Below are positions 40,534 to 50,002 of a stretch of DNA of 64,000 nt, one piece after another. Both the position numbers and the translations under genes were made by a program. The notes under the pieces are model-generated. The model was not told the DNA's origin. It saw nothing but the letters and a program-made list of their open reading frames with translations, and made no database searches. The stretch spans positions 1 through 64,000 of the forward strand of contig PJAB01000016.1 of the NCBI GenBank assembly GCA_002887195.1, given 5' to 3'. The DNA comes from Chrysochromulina parva. Its lineage: Eukaryota > Haptophyta > Prymnesiales > Chrysochromulinaceae. Position 1 is the first letter of the stretch. Each line of letters opens with the position of its first letter.

Positions 40534-42165
40534 ATGCGCATGGGCGTGGGCGTGAATGCCCTATTCAGTCGCGCTGCCACGCTGTTGCTCGCGCTCACGG
40601 CGGACTACGTGTTCCCCGACCACTCTCCGGATGGCGCACTGCGCGTGGACTTGCCGCCGGAGTGTCTGCTGTCGCCGGCGCTCACGAGCGCGTTCACACG
40701 CTGGGACAGTGCCCACTTCCTCTCGGTGACGGCGAGTGGATGGGCCGAGCACGAGTATAGCCACGCCTTCTTCCCCATGTTCCCGCTGCTCATTCGTTGG
40801 CTAGCTGCCCTATTGGCCCATATGCTGCCGCCGCTTTGCGAGACCGAGTTGCACATCCTTGCGGGCGTGCTGCTCTCCAACAGCACCTTCGTGGTGGCCG
40901 CATGCTGCCTCCACCGGCTGGGAGAGTGCGTGCTGCAGGACGCGCGACTCGCGCGCACGTCCGCGCTCCTGTTTTGTTTCTCGCCGGCCTCCATCTTCTT
41001 CTCGACCGTGTACGCCGAGTCGACGTTTGCGGCGGCCACGTTCGGGGGCATGCTGCTCCTGGAACGTAGCTACGCATGGGCCGGCTCAGTCGCTCTCGCC
41101 CTCGCCACCGCCACGCGAGCCAACGGCCTGCTACACGTGCTCTTGGTGGCGCACGCCGGCCTGCGCCGCTGCGTGCAGATCCTGGACGCACCAAGCCCCG
41201 GACGCCGCCAACACGCGGCGACAGCTGTCGCCCTAGCGGGCGCCTCGCTTAGCATGTTGCTGCAGGTTCTGCTCGTCGTCGGCCCGTACGTCGCCTGGCA
41301 GGTGGCAGGCTATCGGCGCGTGTGCGGCGCGAGCGACTCTGCGGCGGCCGCGGCACCTCTCGGCCGGCCCTCAAAGTTAGTCTGGGGGCGAGCGGCGGCG
41401 GCGGCGGCGGGGGGCCCGTCGGCATTGACGACGGCAGCGGGGCTCACAGCGGGGCTCACAGCGGGGCTCACGCCAACGCGCATCATGCATGCGGCGAGAG
41501 ACGCAACGGTGCCTGCGGACTGGTGCGAGCGACAGCTGCCCGATTTGTACGCTTACGTGCAGCGCCACTACTGGGGCGTGCGCCTCTTGGGCTACTATGA
41601 ATTGCGCCAACTGCCCAACTTTGCATTGGCGGCGCCCGCACTCGGACTTTGTGCTGCTGCGAGCCTCTCCTGCCTGGCCGCCGCGCGCGTACAGAGCGCG
41701 CGGACTCGTCCTCGCGAAGCCGTGCGATGCATGCTCGGGCTACGGGCGGACAGAGCAGCCGAGGCGAGCGAGGGCAGCCAGTCGAGTGCTCAGAACGGCG
41801 CTCGGCGCTCCTCGGCGGACAGAGCTGCCGAGGCGAGCGAGGGCAGCGGGGACAGGCCGTCGACAGCGGAGGGCGCGCTTACGCCTCGTGTGTGGATCTA
41901 CGCGCTGCACTGGGCACTCCTGAGCGGCCTCATCCTCCTCTTCGGCAACGTGCAAGTCAGCACACGGCTCGCGGCGGCAGCATGTCCGCCCTTTTACTGG
42001 TTCATGGCACATATTCTCCTTCTCCGAGGTGGCGGCGACGCACTGCCAAGAGCGGCAGGTGCGTGGCTGGGCAGCCGGAGACTCCGCGGCTGGCTGTGTG
42101 GCTACCTCGCCATCTTCGCGAGCGTGGGGACGGTGCTGCATGCCAATTTCTTCCCTTGGACCTGA
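40534..42165 (+). CDS. PIGV: GPI mannosyltransferase 2 (PIG-V/GPI18)
   Basis: 543 residues from the ATG at 40534 (the open frame starts earlier with GTG). PIG-V adds the second mannose to the GPI anchor precursor on the lumenal side of the ER, using dolichol-phosphate mannose. Diagnostic motifs: FTRWDSAHFLSVTASGW with the lumenal Trp-Asp, then HEYSHAFFPMFPLLIRW, and FCFSPASIFFSTVYAESTFA; these match the family in order. About nine membrane helices are visible. A Ser/Arg-rich insertion at about 400-455 contains a near-duplicate DRAAEASEGS segment and has no counterpart in typical family members. It ends with HANFFPWT, a typical PIG-V C-terminus. No introns. Confidence 0.9.
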   Translation: MRMGVGVNALFSRAATLLLALTADYVFPDHSPDGALRVDLPPECLLSPALTSAFTRWDSAHFLSVTASGWAEHEYSHAFFPMFPLLIRWLAALLAHMLPPLCETELHILAGVLLSNSTFVVAACCLHRLGECVLQDARLARTSALLFCFSPASIFFSTVYAESTFAAATFGGMLLLERSYAWAGSVALALATATRANGLLHVLLVAHAGLRRCVQILDAPSPGRRQHAATAVALAGASLSMLLQVLLVVGPYVAWQVAGYRRVCGASDSAAAAAPLGRPSKLVWGRAAAAAAGGPSALTTAAGLTAGLTAGLTPTRIMHAARDATVPADWCERQLPDLYAYVQRHYWGVRLLGYYELRQLPNFALAAPALGLCAAASLSCLAAARVQSARTRPREAVRCMLGLRADRAAEASEGSQSSAQNGARRSSADRAAEASEGSGDRPSTAEGALTPRVWIYALHWALLSGLILLFGNVQVSTRLAAAACPPFYWFMAHILLLRGGGDALPRAAGAWLGSRRLRGWLCGYLAIFASVGTVLHANFFPWT

Positions 42166-42473
42166 AAGCTTTAGTAGGAGAGAGCGAGAACTTTGTAACT
42201 TACCAAGCTACCTACACATTGGCAGGACCCCCTGAATTGCGGTGGGGAATCTCCCTCAGGGAAGATCAGCGCCGACCGTCGACAGCGGGGGTCAACCGTC
42301 ATGCGTCAACGTGACATACGATATGATATATTGAATCGAATTTATTAGACAGTACTACGTATTTCGGCGAGCGGGCGCCGGAGGGCCGCGCGATCGCGCG
42401 CGATAATGACCGTCCTCAAAAATTAACGCCCTGCCGGACGCATCGTCCGGCACTCCGTTGCTTCTGTCCTACC
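42166..42473. other. Convergent intergenic region
   Basis: 3' flanks of PIG-V (+) and the low-complexity gene (-). AT-richer around 42305-42360. No gene seen. Confidence 0.5.
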
Positions 42474-45400
42474 TTATTTCTTGTTCGCCTTTGGCGCCAC
42501 GGCGGGTGCCCACGCGGTGGGCGGCCGCTTCTTGCCCCCCCGCTCCGATTCCGGCACTTGCGCGGGGGCTCCGATTCCTAATTTGGGAGACGCCGCGCTC
42601 GGCGCGTCCGCCGGCCAAATGATGCGCTCCGCCGGCCGCGCGGACTGCGCGGCCGGAGGGACGGCCTCTGCGGCCGGAGGAGCGCCCACACGCATCGCGA
42701 GCACAGTGGTCGGCCTCTTCCCGCCACCGGCCTCCCTCTTCGCGTCCTTGGTCCCTTTTTTGGGACGGTCACGCGGCGACGCGTCACGCCGAGGCGACTC
42801 TTCACGCTTAGGCGTCGCAGAGCCCGAGTGTGAAGAGCCCGAGCCGCCCCCGCCACCGACCGCCGCCGCCGCCGCCGGCGCGCCGGCCATGCTGCCCCGC
42901 ATGGAGTTCCCAGCCGAGGCGCCACTCGGCTCGCCCAGCACGGCGCTCGACTGCGCTCCGCGGCGCGCATTGTCGAAGCTCGCATAGTCGATGTGCATGC
43001 GCCGAGGCCCTGCCTGCTCGAGCCGCTTCACGTCCCGCTCACTCAGCAGGCTCGCGTCGAGCGCCGTGCTGAGCGGCCGTTTCGTCGGGGTGGGCTCGCG
43101 CCCCCGCTGACTTTGCGGCGGCGGTGCGCCGGCCTTCTTCTTGTCCTCCTCAAGCTTGGCCTCTTTGCCCTTCTCCTTCGCGTCAGCCTTACCTTTGACT
43201 CGCTTCGGATCGTCAGCTTCACCCGCCTTTTTCGCCTTCTCTTTGCCCTTGGCCGCTGCGTCAGCGCCGCCCGTCGCCCGAGACTCCGCCGCAGAGGGCG
43301 CCGTGCCGGGCGCCGAGGCGGACCCAGAGTCGTAGACGGGCGCATCTGCCCACGACGACGCCTCCGCCTCGGGCTCACCGACGCCTCTCTCGGACGGCTC
43401 CGACATCTCGAGATCGAGATCGAGATCGAGCCCAAGCGCCGTCGCGAGCTCGAGCGAGCTCACGCGCACCGGCTGGTCCCACGCGTCCCTAATTACACGC
43501 GACGAGGGCGGCGAGCCCTTGCCGTTGACCATCGGGCCGGTGGACGCGCACGAGTGCAAGAGGGAGACGCAGCTGCCGCTCGCCATCAGCCGTTCCGAAG
43601 CCGCCGCGATCCCTTCCTTCGAAAACCTTCGAGGCTCCTCCGGCGCGAGCACGCGATCTCCCGCGGGAGATCCGTTCACGAGGAGGCTCTCCTCCTCGCG
43701 CGGTGTGAAGACGCTTGCTTGATTCGGGTCCCTCCTCAGCTTCCGCTGGCCAGGGCTGCCGCCGCTGCTGCGTACATGACGCGACGACATCTCTGACGAA
43801 CCTCGCCCCACTTCTGACGAACCTCGCCCCACTTCTGACGAACCTCGCCCCACTTCTGACGAACCTCGCCCCACTTCTGACGAACCTCGCCCCACTTCTG
43901 ACGAACCTCGCCCCGAGAGGCACGCGCCGCCCGCCGCCGCTACGGACGGATCGCCGAGCAAGGAGCTGCGCACGCTCAAGACGGCGCCACCGCCGGCGCT
44001 GCGGGCCGCTCCACTGTGGGGAAGAGGCGAGGCCTCGTCTGCGGGCGAGGGCTTCGTACGGCGCGGCGGGTTGGCGGCGCGGCTCTTGTTCACTTGCTCG
44101 ACCCGCAGCCCTGGGGGCGAGTACGGCTGCTGCTGCTCCGACTGCACCGGCGCCATCGGTGCTCGCGCGTGCTGGTGCTGGTGCTGGTGCTGGTGCTGCG
44201 GTGAGCCTTGCGAGCCTTGCGAACCGTAAGGAAGGCGAGCGGGTGGGGAGAGCGTCGTGATGGGCGTTCCTTCGGGTCCGGGGGCAGGCGAGGAGAAGAG
44301 CCACCCAAACGGGTTCCACGGACGCTCCGCTGCAGGCGGCGACTTGCTCGATACGGCGCTCCCAACGCCAACCCCTCCGCTGCTGCTGCTGCTGCTGCTG
44401 CTGCCGCTGCTGCTCCTCCTGTTCAGGTAGTTTTGGCTATTCTCCCGGGCGCCGTCATGGGCGCCGTCATGGGCGCCGTCGTGGGCGCCATCGCCAACCC
44501 CGCCGTGCAGCTCGGCGGCGTTGCGCCCGTACAGGCGCCGTATCGAGCGCACCGTACCGTCGCCCACCTCGGAGCCCGTCTCAATCTCCGCCTCGGTGAT
44601 CATCTCCGTCTGAATCTCCGCTTCGGCGATAATCTCCGTCTCAATCTCCGCCTCGGCGATAATCTCTAAGGTGCCATGGCGGCCTCGGTGCTCGTGCCGT
44701 GCTGACGAGCGTGCTGTTGAGCGTGCCGACGCCGACGCGGAGGCGGCGGAGGAGGCGGCGGCGGCGGCCGGAGCGTACATGGCCCCGGGAAGGCGCATCG
44801 CGACGCTCGGCGGTACAGCAGCGCCGCCGAGTTGAGCGCCGAACCCTTGGGCGCCGAGTTGAGCGCCGAGCCCTTGGGCGCCGAGTTGAGCACCGAACCC
44901 TGGGGCGCCACGCGCGACGAGTGCGCCGTCGTGGGCACCGTCGGCGGTGACGGCGCCCCCTTTTTTGGTCAGCCGCGCCATTTCGAGCGCCATCAAGGCT
45001 CCCTGGGCGCCGCGAGTGCCCTCGGCGAGGTGGATGACGCCCGAGACGACGCCCGAGGCATTGGGCGAGAAGCTGCTGCTGCTGCTGCTGCTGCTGAGCG
45101 CGCCCGCAGCCAGCGGCGCCACCGACGGCGCGAACGCGAGGGCTGCCAACGCTTCCTCCAACTTCCTGTACTCCTGCTGCTGCTGCTGATACGAGCTGTC
45201 GCCGCCGGCCACGCCATAGGCGGGGGCGCCTGAGCGGTCCGTCGTCGGAGCGGAGGTCATGCGTGACGAAGGCGGTCGCGAGTCTTCCCCAAGCAGCGTT
45301 GTCCGCGACGAGGAGGCAGCGGAGTCGACAAAGTCACCATCACGCCACGACAACCCGAGGCTGCGTAGTGGGTCGCAGGCGTCGCGGCGCAGCGTGCCAG

Positions 45401-45788
45401 CCGACGTGGCCGTGCGTAGCGTGGACGCGGGCGACGACTCGAGCGAGTCCAGCCGACCACAGTCACGCCCGCCGCCGGCGGCGCTGCTACTGCCGAGAAA
45501 GCTGCCGATGCCACTGAGTAATGGCGTGCGCATGGTCCACTCGCTGCGCTCTGACGACTGAGGAGGCGGGCGGGTGGCAATCGTCGCTGAGATGAGCCGC
45601 ATCTCGAGCCGCGCGATCTCTGCCTCCGCCGCCTGCTGATCACGGAGGAGCTGCTGCGCTAGCATCTCTTCATACCGAAACGTGCCCAGCGGCGGCTCAG
45701 CGGACGGAGTCCTAGCATCCGGCAGTGGCGGTGGCGGCGGCGGAGGTGGCGGGGGCAATTTGATCTTGTTTATGCCGGCGGGCGGCAT
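42474..45788 (-). CDS. 1104-residue low-complexity protein
   Basis: One long open frame from ATG. The N-terminus MPPAGINKIKLPPPPPPPPP is a polyproline lead, followed by a short coiled coil (EEMLAQQLLRDQQAAEAEIARLE, about 43-65). The rest is Ser/Gly/Ala/Arg-rich with GAQLGAQG repeats, AEIETEIIAEAEIQTE repeats, GAHDGAHD repeats, poly-Ser and six SSEVGRG heptads. The C-terminal third is Lys/Glu-rich (AAKGKEKAKKAGEADD...) and ends VAPKANKK. No enzyme or membrane feature is visible. Third-position GC bias and unbroken length support it as a real gene; function unknown, probably disordered. It diverges from the TadA gene with about 190 bp between starts. Confidence 0.65.
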   Translation of the reverse strand: MPPAGINKIKLPPPPPPPPPPLPDARTPSAEPPLGTFRYEEMLAQQLLRDQQAAEAEIARLEMRLISATIATRPPPQSSERSEWTMRTPLLSGIGSFLGSSSAAGGGRDCGRLDSLESSPASTLRTATSAGTLRRDACDPLRSLGLSWRDGDFVDSAASSSRTTLLGEDSRPPSSRMTSAPTTDRSGAPAYGVAGGDSSYQQQQQEYRKLEEALAALAFAPSVAPLAAGALSSSSSSSSFSPNASGVVSGVIHLAEGTRGAQGALMALEMARLTKKGGAVTADGAHDGALVARGAPGFGAQLGAQGLGAQLGAQGFGAQLGGAAVPPSVAMRLPGAMYAPAAAAASSAASASASARSTARSSARHEHRGRHGTLEIIAEAEIETEIIAEAEIQTEMITEAEIETGSEVGDGTVRSIRRLYGRNAAELHGGVGDGAHDGAHDGAHDGARENSQNYLNRRSSSGSSSSSSSSGGVGVGSAVSSKSPPAAERPWNPFGWLFSSPAPGPEGTPITTLSPPARLPYGSQGSQGSPQHQHQHQHQHARAPMAPVQSEQQQPYSPPGLRVEQVNKSRAANPPRRTKPSPADEASPLPHSGAARSAGGGAVLSVRSSLLGDPSVAAAGGACLSGRGSSEVGRGSSEVGRGSSEVGRGSSEVGRGSSEVGRGSSEMSSRHVRSSGGSPGQRKLRRDPNQASVFTPREEESLLVNGSPAGDRVLAPEEPRRFSKEGIAAASERLMASGSCVSLLHSCASTGPMVNGKGSPPSSRVIRDAWDQPVRVSSLELATALGLDLDLDLEMSEPSERGVGEPEAEASSWADAPVYDSGSASAPGTAPSAAESRATGGADAAAKGKEKAKKAGEADDPKRVKGKADAKEKGKEAKLEEDKKKAGAPPPQSQRGREPTPTKRPLSTALDASLLSERDVKRLEQAGPRRMHIDYASFDNARRGAQSSAVLGEPSGASAGNSMRGSMAGAPAAAAAVGGGGGSGSSHSGSATPKREESPRRDASPRDRPKKGTKDAKREAGGGKRPTTVLAMRVGAPPAAEAVPPAAQSARPAERIIWPADAPSAASPKLGIGAPAQVPESERGGKKRPPTAWAPAVAPKANKK
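43797..43912 (-). repeat. 21-bp coding minisatellite
   Basis: Six nearly identical 21-bp units encode SSEVGRG. Same period as the two 21-bp arrays in the gene at 8289-12278, but unrelated sequence. Confidence 0.9.
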
Positions 45789-45974
45789 GTGCGTGCCGAG
45801 GCGCGTGGAAGCGGACGGCTCGGCCTTCGTGTGGACGATTTTGGTTGCGAAATTTCGAGAGTCATCAGAGAAAATGAGGAGACCTTAACCCCCTCAGGAA
45901 AGGGCTTGCTGGCCGGAGGCGAGCACGGTGGGGTAGATGACCTTTCTCTGGTTCACGGGATTAGACAGGTTTTC

Positions 45975-46754
45975 ATGCGTCCATTGCCTTTGCTCGGCGG
46001 CATGCTGGTCGCGCAGCACTCGCGGCTCATGACCGGCGCGCATACTCGCTCGGGCCGTGATACGTTCCTGTGCAGTGCCAACGTCGCTTCATCCAGCGAC
46101 GATGAGCTCTTCATGTCCGCGGCACTGCGTCAGGCAGAGGCTGCTTTTGCGAGCGGCGAGGTTCCCATCGGTGCCGTGATCGTGCATGACGGCCTCATCG
46201 TGGCGCAGGCGCATAATCGAGTTGAGGAGCTTCGCGATGCATCTGCGCATGCGGAGATGCTGTGTGCTCGTACCGCTGCTGCCGACCCACGCTGGCCGAG
46301 CTGGCGGTTATCCTCAACGACGCTGTACTGCACCGTTGAGCCGTGCCCCATGTGTCTCGCCGCGCTGCATGCGTTTCGCGTCGAGCGGCTCGTCTACGGC
46401 GCACCAAACCCGCGCCTGGGCGCCATCGAGGGCGCGCTGCGCCCGCAGAGTGACTTTGCGCATCCGTACCACACGCTGAGCGTCACCGGCGGAGTGCTCG
46501 CCGATCAGGCAGGCGACCTGATGCGCAGATTCTTCAAGCAGCAGCGCCAGCGGCCCGGCTTCAGCGCCGAGACCGCATCAGCCTCGGGTCCGTCGACAAG
46601 CGCAGCGTCAGAGGCAGCAGCAGGGGCCGAGCCCCCACAGACAGCTGGACCTGCAGCTGAGCCGCGGCGTGGGCTCGTACTTGGCCTGGGCCAGAGCCGA
46701 ACCGTCAAGGCGCTCCGGCGCGTTCTGGGCAGTCCTCTACTTCGGAGAGTGTGA
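45975..46754 (+). CDS. tadA: tRNA-specific adenosine deaminase (TadA type), probably organellar
   Basis: 259 residues from the ATG at 45975; the open frame upstream reaches into the neighbouring gene's promoter. Catalyses A34-to-I34 in tRNA-Arg(ACG). The CDA/APOBEC-fold zinc site is complete: SAHAEMLC (His plus catalytic Glu) and TVEPCPMCLAALHAFRVERLVYGAPNPRLGAI (PC-x-x-C). ALRQAEAAFASGEVPIGAVIV gives the first strand and helix. The first 45 residues (MRPLPLLGGMLVAQHSRLMTG...) are basic and hydroxylated, suggesting a plastid or mitochondrial transit peptide. The C-terminal 75 residues are a low-complexity Ala/Ser/Glu extension absent from bacterial TadA. No introns. Confidence 0.9.
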   Translation: MRPLPLLGGMLVAQHSRLMTGAHTRSGRDTFLCSANVASSSDDELFMSAALRQAEAAFASGEVPIGAVIVHDGLIVAQAHNRVEELRDASAHAEMLCARTAAADPRWPSWRLSSTTLYCTVEPCPMCLAALHAFRVERLVYGAPNPRLGAIEGALRPQSDFAHPYHTLSVTGGVLADQAGDLMRRFFKQQRQRPGFSAETASASGPSTSAASEAAAGAEPPQTAGPAAEPRRGLVLGLGQSRTVKALRRVLGSPLLRRV

Positions 46755-47196
46755 ATGTGTGAGGTGAGTGGAAATCGAGGCATTCTTATCCTAATCCGAC
46801 AACTGACAACAGGCCCCTCGAACAGGCCCCGGGACCGGGCGCCGGGGCGGATGAACCGGCGCGCGCCGGCGCCGGCGCCGGGGGCCGGGCGGTGGGTGAC
46901 AACTGGCGCAGACCCGCCGGGCGGCCCGGGGCGTCGAAAATCTTACGAAAATCTCGGTAAGCGCGGAACGTAATGCCCTCGCCTCAGGCAGCTCACTCTC
47001 AGCTCTGAGGGTGAATCTCTGATCAGTCACGGCGGGGCTACGGGCTAGTCCGCCACTTCGGTCTCGGGTCTGCACAGTGTCGGGGGGTGCACCGACGCCT
47101 CCCGTCCAGCCGCGCCTCTGCCGCGTACGCGCGGATGTCTCGGTGCTGATATGAAACACTCCCCGGGCGACTCCCTCTGGAGCGAGGTGCTCTGTG
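46755..47196. other. Convergent intergenic region
   Basis: 3' flanks of TadA (+) and SWEET (-). Contains a CCGGCGCCGGCGCC-type palindromic run (about 46863-46890), similar to one at 59158-59180. No gene seen. Confidence 0.5.
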
Positions 47197-48319
47197 TTAG
47201 AAATCGGTGATTGGTTTGATGGTACGGACAGGCGGCCGATTGTTCTCCAGAGGCGGTTGGTCCAGTGTGGGCGAGACGAGCGAGTCCTGCGCGAAGGGCT
47301 TGCGCAGCACGGACTCGCCGTGCAACGAGTTGTGATGTGTCGGGTTGTAGTCGTCCGCCGGGGCACAGAACGGTGAGGCCCAGCGATAGACGCTCAGCTG
47401 TGCGACGGTGAGGAGACACCCAAGGGCGTTGGGCACCTGTGTCCGAGAGGCGATGGGCAGATGGAGTGGCACAAGTCAAGTCGCGCGCGCACAGATTCGA
47501 GCAGAGAGCGCATCAAGGGAGGCGCTCGGGACGGCGCTCGAGCAGAGAGCACGTCGATGGATGCGCTCGGTACGGCGCTCGCGCAGCAGCATCACAGCCG
47601 GCGTGTTCACAGCCGGCGTGTTCACTCACCATGATGAAAAAGTCCATCACCAGGAGCGCGTAGACCGTCCAGATGACGGAGCACAGGCCGCAGCCTATCG
47701 TGAGGGGAAGCGGCATGTAGCGGACAGAGCGAGTCCGTATAACAGTCCGCACCACGCCGAGAGGTGAACCATACATGGCCACATTGAGTACAGAGCATGC
47801 AAAGCCCAGCACCGTCGTCGATCGCGAGGCATTGACGTCGGGAAAGGACTTGAACTCGATGTGCGGCGCAACGAGCACCGCGGCAGCGACGATGACGGCG
47901 GCGATGAGGCAGACCAAGGCGGACTTGGAGACAATCCCGCGGCGGCGTGAATGTGCGAAGCGGACGAAGATGAGAATGTACCCGAGCTCCAGCAGGAAGC
48001 CCACGATATTAGTGATGAGAGGCTGCGTCTTACAAGGGGTGATGAACGGCAGCGCGTAGACCGCCCACAGGAAGCACTGCAGCATGGAGACGAGATACGG
48101 CAGCGGCGAGAAGTCGCCGATGTGCCCAACCTTCATGATCTCGCGCATCGTGGGCATGGGCGCAAGGAAGAGCCCCCACGCCGCCAAGCAGCCGAGCCAG
48201 CCGAACGCCTGGACGAGCGCACCGTCCGCGCTAGCGCAATCGTTCTGGATCGGCTCGCCGCTGCCGTACCCGTCAGCCAGGACGTCAGCGATGCTCGCCG
48301 GTTCTATCGCTGGCAACAT
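47197..48319 (-). CDS. SWEET/MtN3-family sugar transporter, 2 exons
   Basis: Exons 48319-47630 and 47436-47197 (donor GTGAGT, acceptor ACACAG, phase 0) give 309 residues. SWEETs are seven-helix uniporters for mono- or disaccharides. The first triple-helix bundle runs from ALVQAFGWLGCLAAWGLFLAP through MREIMKVGHIGDFSPLPYLVSMLQCFLWAVYALPF, with the MtN3 Pro-containing SPLPY signature; the second has MYGSPLGVVRTVIRTRSVRYMPLPLTIGCGLCSVIWTVYALLVMDFFIM, and the splice restores VPNALGCLLTVAQLSVY, the conserved Pro-Asn...Gln-Leu end of helix 7. The tail is polar. The start at 48319 is chosen over a more upstream one because the sequence ahead of it is charged and unlike the family. Plasma membrane or vacuolar location cannot be decided. 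Confidence 0.9.
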
Positions 48320-48432
48320 AAAAAAGTGATTTCGCAAGTTTGAGTGTTTGACGATTCGGAGAATTGCAGAGTCCGTGTGTGAGCCGGAGCGTGGGCGCTC
48401 TTCGCTCTTCCTCGTCACAGTCTTTTGGTCTT

Positions 48433-49527
48433 TTAGCTGTTTCGCCCCTCCTTGCCGCCGCCGGCCGACTGGTCGGCGCCGGCGTCGTTGCGCCCCATCA
48501 CCCCTTGCGGCCCCTTGCGTGCGCCCCGCCCCCAGCGCAGCGGCTGGTTCTTGCCGCCCCGGCTGCCCGCGGTCGTCTTCATGCCGAGCGCATCGCGCAG
48601 CGCCGCGTAGCGCACGTAACCGTTGCGCAACTCCTCGCGGCTGATGAGCCCGTCGCCGTTCACGTCGAGCGTTGCGAAGATGGTCGCGGCGGCCTCGGCG
48701 GCGTACCCCTTGCGCGAGAGGTACAGCGCAAGCTCAGCCTGCTCGACGTTGCCGTCACCGTTGGCGTCGATGGCCACAAAGATGGTATCGGCTTCACTCG
48801 TCCCGAGTCCCAGGGCAAGGCGCAGCGCCGGGTCTTCGTAGCGCAGGAAGGCCTCGCGAACCTCGTTGCGCGAGACCTCGCCGCTCTTGTCCGCGTCCAG
48901 CAGCGCAAAGAAGCGCTCCGCCGCGGCCGGCTCGTAGCCGATCGACGACACGTGCTTACGCATCTCCTGCGGCGAGACCGCCCCGTCTCCATTAGTATCG
49001 ACCGCGTCAAAGAAGGCGTCGGCATCCGCGTGAATGCGCGAGAGGTCGACCCGGGTGCTCAAGAGCGCCTGCAGCGACGGGTCTTGGCTGTACTCCACGA
49101 ATGCATTGCGCAGCTCTTCGCGCGAGCACTCGCCATTTTCATCAGCATCGATGAGCTCGAATAACTTGTCCGCCGCCTCCTCCGCGTAGCCGATGGAGGA
49201 AAGATGCGTGCGCAGCTCGACGACTGAGATCACGCCGTCGGCGTTCGTGTCGATCGCATCGAACATCGCGTCCGCCTCCACGTGGATCTGAGCAACGTCG
49301 GACGCAGACAGCTCGATCGCAGCCGCTGATTCGGCCATGAACAGGGTCGGAAAGCGCGGTGGCCACTGCAGCTCGGCCGCAGCGACGCATGCACTGGCCG
49401 GTGTGCGCATCTGACGGCAGTCCAGCCCGCGCATCTGCAGAACGAAGCTCGAGGCCAAGCAGCTGGCAAGAGCTTGCATCTTTCCTGGCACTCGCGAGGA
49501 GTTTGTGTGAGCTCGCCTCAATCTCAT
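48433..49527 (-). CDS. Six-EF-hand calcium-binding protein
   Basis: 364 residues from 49527, or 348 from the second ATG at 49479, which I prefer because a promoter-type element abuts 49527. Six canonical 12-residue loops are visible in order: DTNADGVISVVE, DADENGECSREE, DTNGDGAVSPQE, DADKSGEVSRNE, DANGDGNVEQAE, DVNGDGLISREE; all have Asp at position 1 and Glu at 12. They pair as three EF lobes separated by about 30-residue linkers. The N-terminal 45 residues (MQALASCLASSFVLQMRGLDCRQMR) look like an organelle-targeting or signal sequence. No kinase or other catalytic domain, so probably a calcium buffer or sensor. The C-terminus is basic and Gly-rich. Confidence 0.85.
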   Translation of the reverse strand: MRLRRAHTNSSRVPGKMQALASCLASSFVLQMRGLDCRQMRTPASACVAAAELQWPPRFPTLFMAESAAAIELSASDVAQIHVEADAMFDAIDTNADGVISVVELRTHLSSIGYAEEAADKLFELIDADENGECSREELRNAFVEYSQDPSLQALLSTRVDLSRIHADADAFFDAVDTNGDGAVSPQEMRKHVSSIGYEPAAAERFFALLDADKSGEVSRNEVREAFLRYEDPALRLALGLGTSEADTIFVAIDANGDGNVEQAELALYLSRKGYAAEAAATIFATLDVNGDGLISREELRNGYVRYAALRDALGMKTTAGSRGGKNQPLRWGRGARKGPQGVMGRNDAGADQSAGGGKEGRNS

Positions 49528-49528
49528 A

Positions 49529-49566
49529 CTTGACTCGACTTGAACTTGACATGACTTGAACTTGAC
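49529..49566. promoter_or_regulatory. Clustered TTGACT-type elements upstream of the EF-hand gene
   Basis: ACTTGACTCGACTTGAACTT and ATGACTTGAACTTGAC lie just upstream of the EF-hand start. The remainder of 49567-50002 shows no gene. Confidence 0.45.
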
Positions 49567-50002
49567 GATCTCATCTGTTCATGTGGTCTACCCTACCATT
49601 TTTCAACACATCCGACCAGGTAGCGCCAAAGGCGCGCCGTAACGCCCTCCCTGCCTCCACGACCCGATCCGCCGGGCTGACCAAGAGGGTGACGGTACAC
49701 CTCCTCGCGCTCACATGCATACACGCACACACCACGCAAGCTCCCACACGAACGGACGATGTGCAGCTTCCGTCTATTTTAGTATCGGGCTTGTTGCCGT
49801 CGTGAGGCGCATGCTTCGGCTCCAGAGTGCTCATCGGCGCTTGGGCCGGTGCGGTCGGCGTTACGGTCGGCATGCATTCGTCGAGAGCGTCGCCAAAGAG
49901 GCAACGATCACAGCATGCCAAGCATACGTGCACGGAGCACGCTGCTAGGACTAATTTTGAACCACGCCTCCACCTCCTCAGAGCCCCCACCGAACAGCCG
50001 CC

